Assembly: GCA_937876195.1 (NCBI GenBank)
Contig: CALEIK010000018.1
Span: 45,397-109,396 of the forward strand
Length of the DNA stretch: 64,000 nt
Direction of reading: 5' to 3'
Source of the DNA: an uncultured Flavobacteriales bacterium
GTDB lineage: Bacteria; Bacteroidota; Bacteroidia; Flavobacteriales_D; Crocinitomicaceae
The notes beneath the pieces were generated by a model. It did no database searches, was not told the origin of the DNA, and saw only the letters and a program-made list of their open reading frames with translations. This document shows, piece after piece, positions 62,590-64,000 of this stretch. Every line of letters starts with the position of its first letter. Within the stretch, counting starts at the first letter, position 1. Position numbers and translations under genes: made by a program.

Positions 62590-63582
62590 TTGAATAAACC
62601 TGTTTTTTATATACTAATACTTCTACCCTTCTTTGGCAGAGCGCAAATGAATTTGGTACCTAACGGCAGCTTTGAAGAGTATTGGGAGTGCCCTACTAAT
62701 CCAGGAGCCGTAGGCGACAACCAATTGGAACGTTGTAAACATTGGTATAAACCAAGTTCTGCAACAACCGACTATTATAATGCTTGTCAGACTGATGAAA
62801 CCACTGGTGTTAGTGTGCCAAATAATTGGTTTGGGTATCAGGAGCCTTTTGATGGAAATGCGTATGTAGGACTTGGGACATATGTAGACGATTTTTCAGG
62901 AGGTGCTGAGTATATCCAGTGTGAATTACTTGAGTCGCTTGAACCGTGTATAAACTATTCTTTTACAATGTATGTAAACCTTGGCAATTCCTGTTCCAGA
63001 GCAACGAAGGCATTTGGTGCTCGATTCGATGAAACGGCAATAGAAAAAAGCGGCGTGTTTGAGTTTTATGGTTTTGAACTGCCTTGTCATGTTTGTACAC
63101 AAGAAGAAATCACTGATACATTAAATTGGGTGTTGATTTCAGGAATATACTTGGCAAATGGAGGAGAAAAGTATCTCACCATTGGGCGTTTTTTAGACAC
63201 CAACTTGTATTCTAATTCTAACGTTCCATATACTGAAGTGGACTGTGATTCTTGTTTTGTTCAGAATACCGCACATTATTACGTGGATTTAATTTCTCTT
63301 GAAAAAATTGATACTGATTATGAACATCAAAGTGTTCCCAACGTTTTAACATCGAATAATGATGGAGTTAATGAATTTTGGTATCCAAAAGGAATTTGTT
63401 TTGAATCGTGGAGTTGTCAAATCCTCAACCGTTGGGGTAATGAGGTTTTTAACTTTCAAGAGGTTGATAATGGCTGGAATGGAAAAGATAATGCAGGAAA
63501 TAATCTAATTGAAGGAGTGTATTATTACATCATTCGAAATAAAGAAAAAAAACAAACAGGATTTATTCAATTGGTAAGGTAA
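62590..63582 (+). CDS. T9SS type B secreted protein, cassette copy 2
   Basis: 330 residues with a TTG start in the same context as copy 1 (ACAAATCTTACTAATTGAAT). The signal peptide is NKPVFYILILLPFFGRAQ. The body opens NLVPNGSFEEYWECPTNPG and keeps the NWFGYQEPFDGNAYVGL motif of the paralogue, with extra cysteines. The type B tail reads VPNVLTSNNDGVNEFWYP, ILNRWGNEVF and EGVYYYIIRN. The TPNGD segment of most type B domains is TSNND here, a modest drift. It is followed 12 bases later by the second secreted-family gene. Confidence 0.85.
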   Translation: MNKPVFYILILLPFFGRAQMNLVPNGSFEEYWECPTNPGAVGDNQLERCKHWYKPSSATTDYYNACQTDETTGVSVPNNWFGYQEPFDGNAYVGLGTYVDDFSGGAEYIQCELLESLEPCINYSFTMYVNLGNSCSRATKAFGARFDETAIEKSGVFEFYGFELPCHVCTQEEITDTLNWVLISGIYLANGGEKYLTIGRFLDTNLYSNSNVPYTEVDCDSCFVQNTAHYYVDLISLEKIDTDYEHQSVPNVLTSNNDGVNEFWYPKGICFESWSCQILNRWGNEVFNFQEVDNGWNGKDNAGNNLIEGVYYYIIRNKEKKQTGFIQLVR

Positions 63583-63594
63583 ACTTTATCAATT

Positions 63595-64000
63595 ATGAAA
63601 ACAAAAATAACTCTAGGATTGGTACTAGGACTAACCCTAAACACAATGGCACAGCAAGTGCCCACTTTGAATAGCCCACCATTAGGCGGACAGAATAATA
63701 GCCTGTATTGGGCACGTTCAGGCAATCTTGGCAGTGGAGCTAATAACCAAAATAACCTTTTTGGCACCAAATGGAACTCACCAATTTACACCATTACAGG
63801 CGATAATTTCAATGCCCAATCGTATCGCATGAAGGTGAATGCCATTTTTAGCTCAATCAGTCAATATCCAATAAACAATTACGGTTGGTTTCAGGGAGTC
63901 AACACCACGGGGTATGTACTTATCGGTCAGAATAACACTTCCATTACAGACAATTCGGCATTGTACAACCAAAAGGGCGCCTTTTCGCAGTTGCACATCA
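63595..64000 (+). CDS. Secreted hypothetical protein, cassette copy 2, cut by the window end
   Basis: An ATG at 63595 opens a frame with no stop before the window ends (about 135 codons). The signal peptide is MKTKITLGLVLGLTLNTMA. The sequence then shows YWARSGNLGSG, NLFGTKWNSPIYTITGDN and YRMKVN, and GYVLIGQNNTSITDN and GAFSQLHI, matching the protein encoded at 61503 block by block. It is the same poorly characterised secreted family. The C-terminus, and whether it carries a sorting domain, cannot be seen. Confidence 0.75.
   Translation, partial: MKTKITLGLVLGLTLNTMAQQVPTLNSPPLGGQNNSLYWARSGNLGSGANNQNNLFGTKWNSPIYTITGDNFNAQSYRMKVNAIFSSISQYPINNYGWFQGVNTTGYVLIGQNNTSITDNSALYNQKGAFSQLHI

Overview
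The window looks like chromosome of a Bacteroidota species, probably Flavobacteriales. A placement near the Crocinitomicaceae (Fluviicola-like bacteria) is an inference from gene content, not a measurement. Three things support the phylum: secreted proteins with type IX secretion (T9SS) sorting domains of both type A and type B, a porZ-recO gene pair, and promoters matching the Bacteroidota -7 motif TAnnTTTG. The sequence is AT-rich, intergenic gaps are short, and I saw no phage integrase, transposase or CRISPR array.

Layout, left to right. 0-7 kb: a CNNM/CorC-type membrane protein, a TPR sensor kinase with its LuxR-type regulator, a T9SS cargo protein and a secreted serine hydrolase. 7-12.8 kb: a complete tripartite RND efflux operon on the minus strand (marR-hlyD-RND-tolC) with a recognisable promoter and operator. 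13-15 kb: small DUF4199, DUF6265 and SRPBCC genes and an orphan SiaC-like gene. 15-25 kb: three large T9SS cargo proteins. 25.2-26.1 kb: a repeat-rich island with one tRNA-Arg. 26-37.7 kb: mostly housekeeping genes (porZ, recO, a peptide-binding lipoprotein, trpS, plsC-like, gatC, M42 peptidase, SCO1, GlsB-like, ABC-F). 38-42.7 kb: a 1556-residue type B T9SS protein. 42.7-51.2 kb: xseA/xseB, a CBS-GNAT operon, a lipoprotein esterase, pgk, lemA with an M48 protease, and an ECF sigma factor with a probable anti-sigma partner. 51-53 kb: a CocE/S15-type hydrolase with a T9SS tail.

53-60 kb holds a tightly overlapping five-gene operon: a SpoIIM-like protein fused to a second membrane domain, then DUF4129, DUF4350, MoxR AAA+ and DUF58 proteins. 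Such MoxR-DUF58 modules are thought to work at the cell envelope. 60.3-64 kb holds the most unusual structure. A two-gene secreted cassette (a type B T9SS protein followed by a member of a poorly characterised secreted family) occurs twice in tandem. Each copy is preceded by the same roughly 85-bp leader and starts at a TTG codon in the same sequence context. The second copy runs off the window.

The main themes are protein secretion to the cell surface (PorZ plus nine clear cargo proteins), envelope maintenance, and short intergenic repeats of several families. Function calls rest on motifs and family knowledge read by eye. No database search was run.
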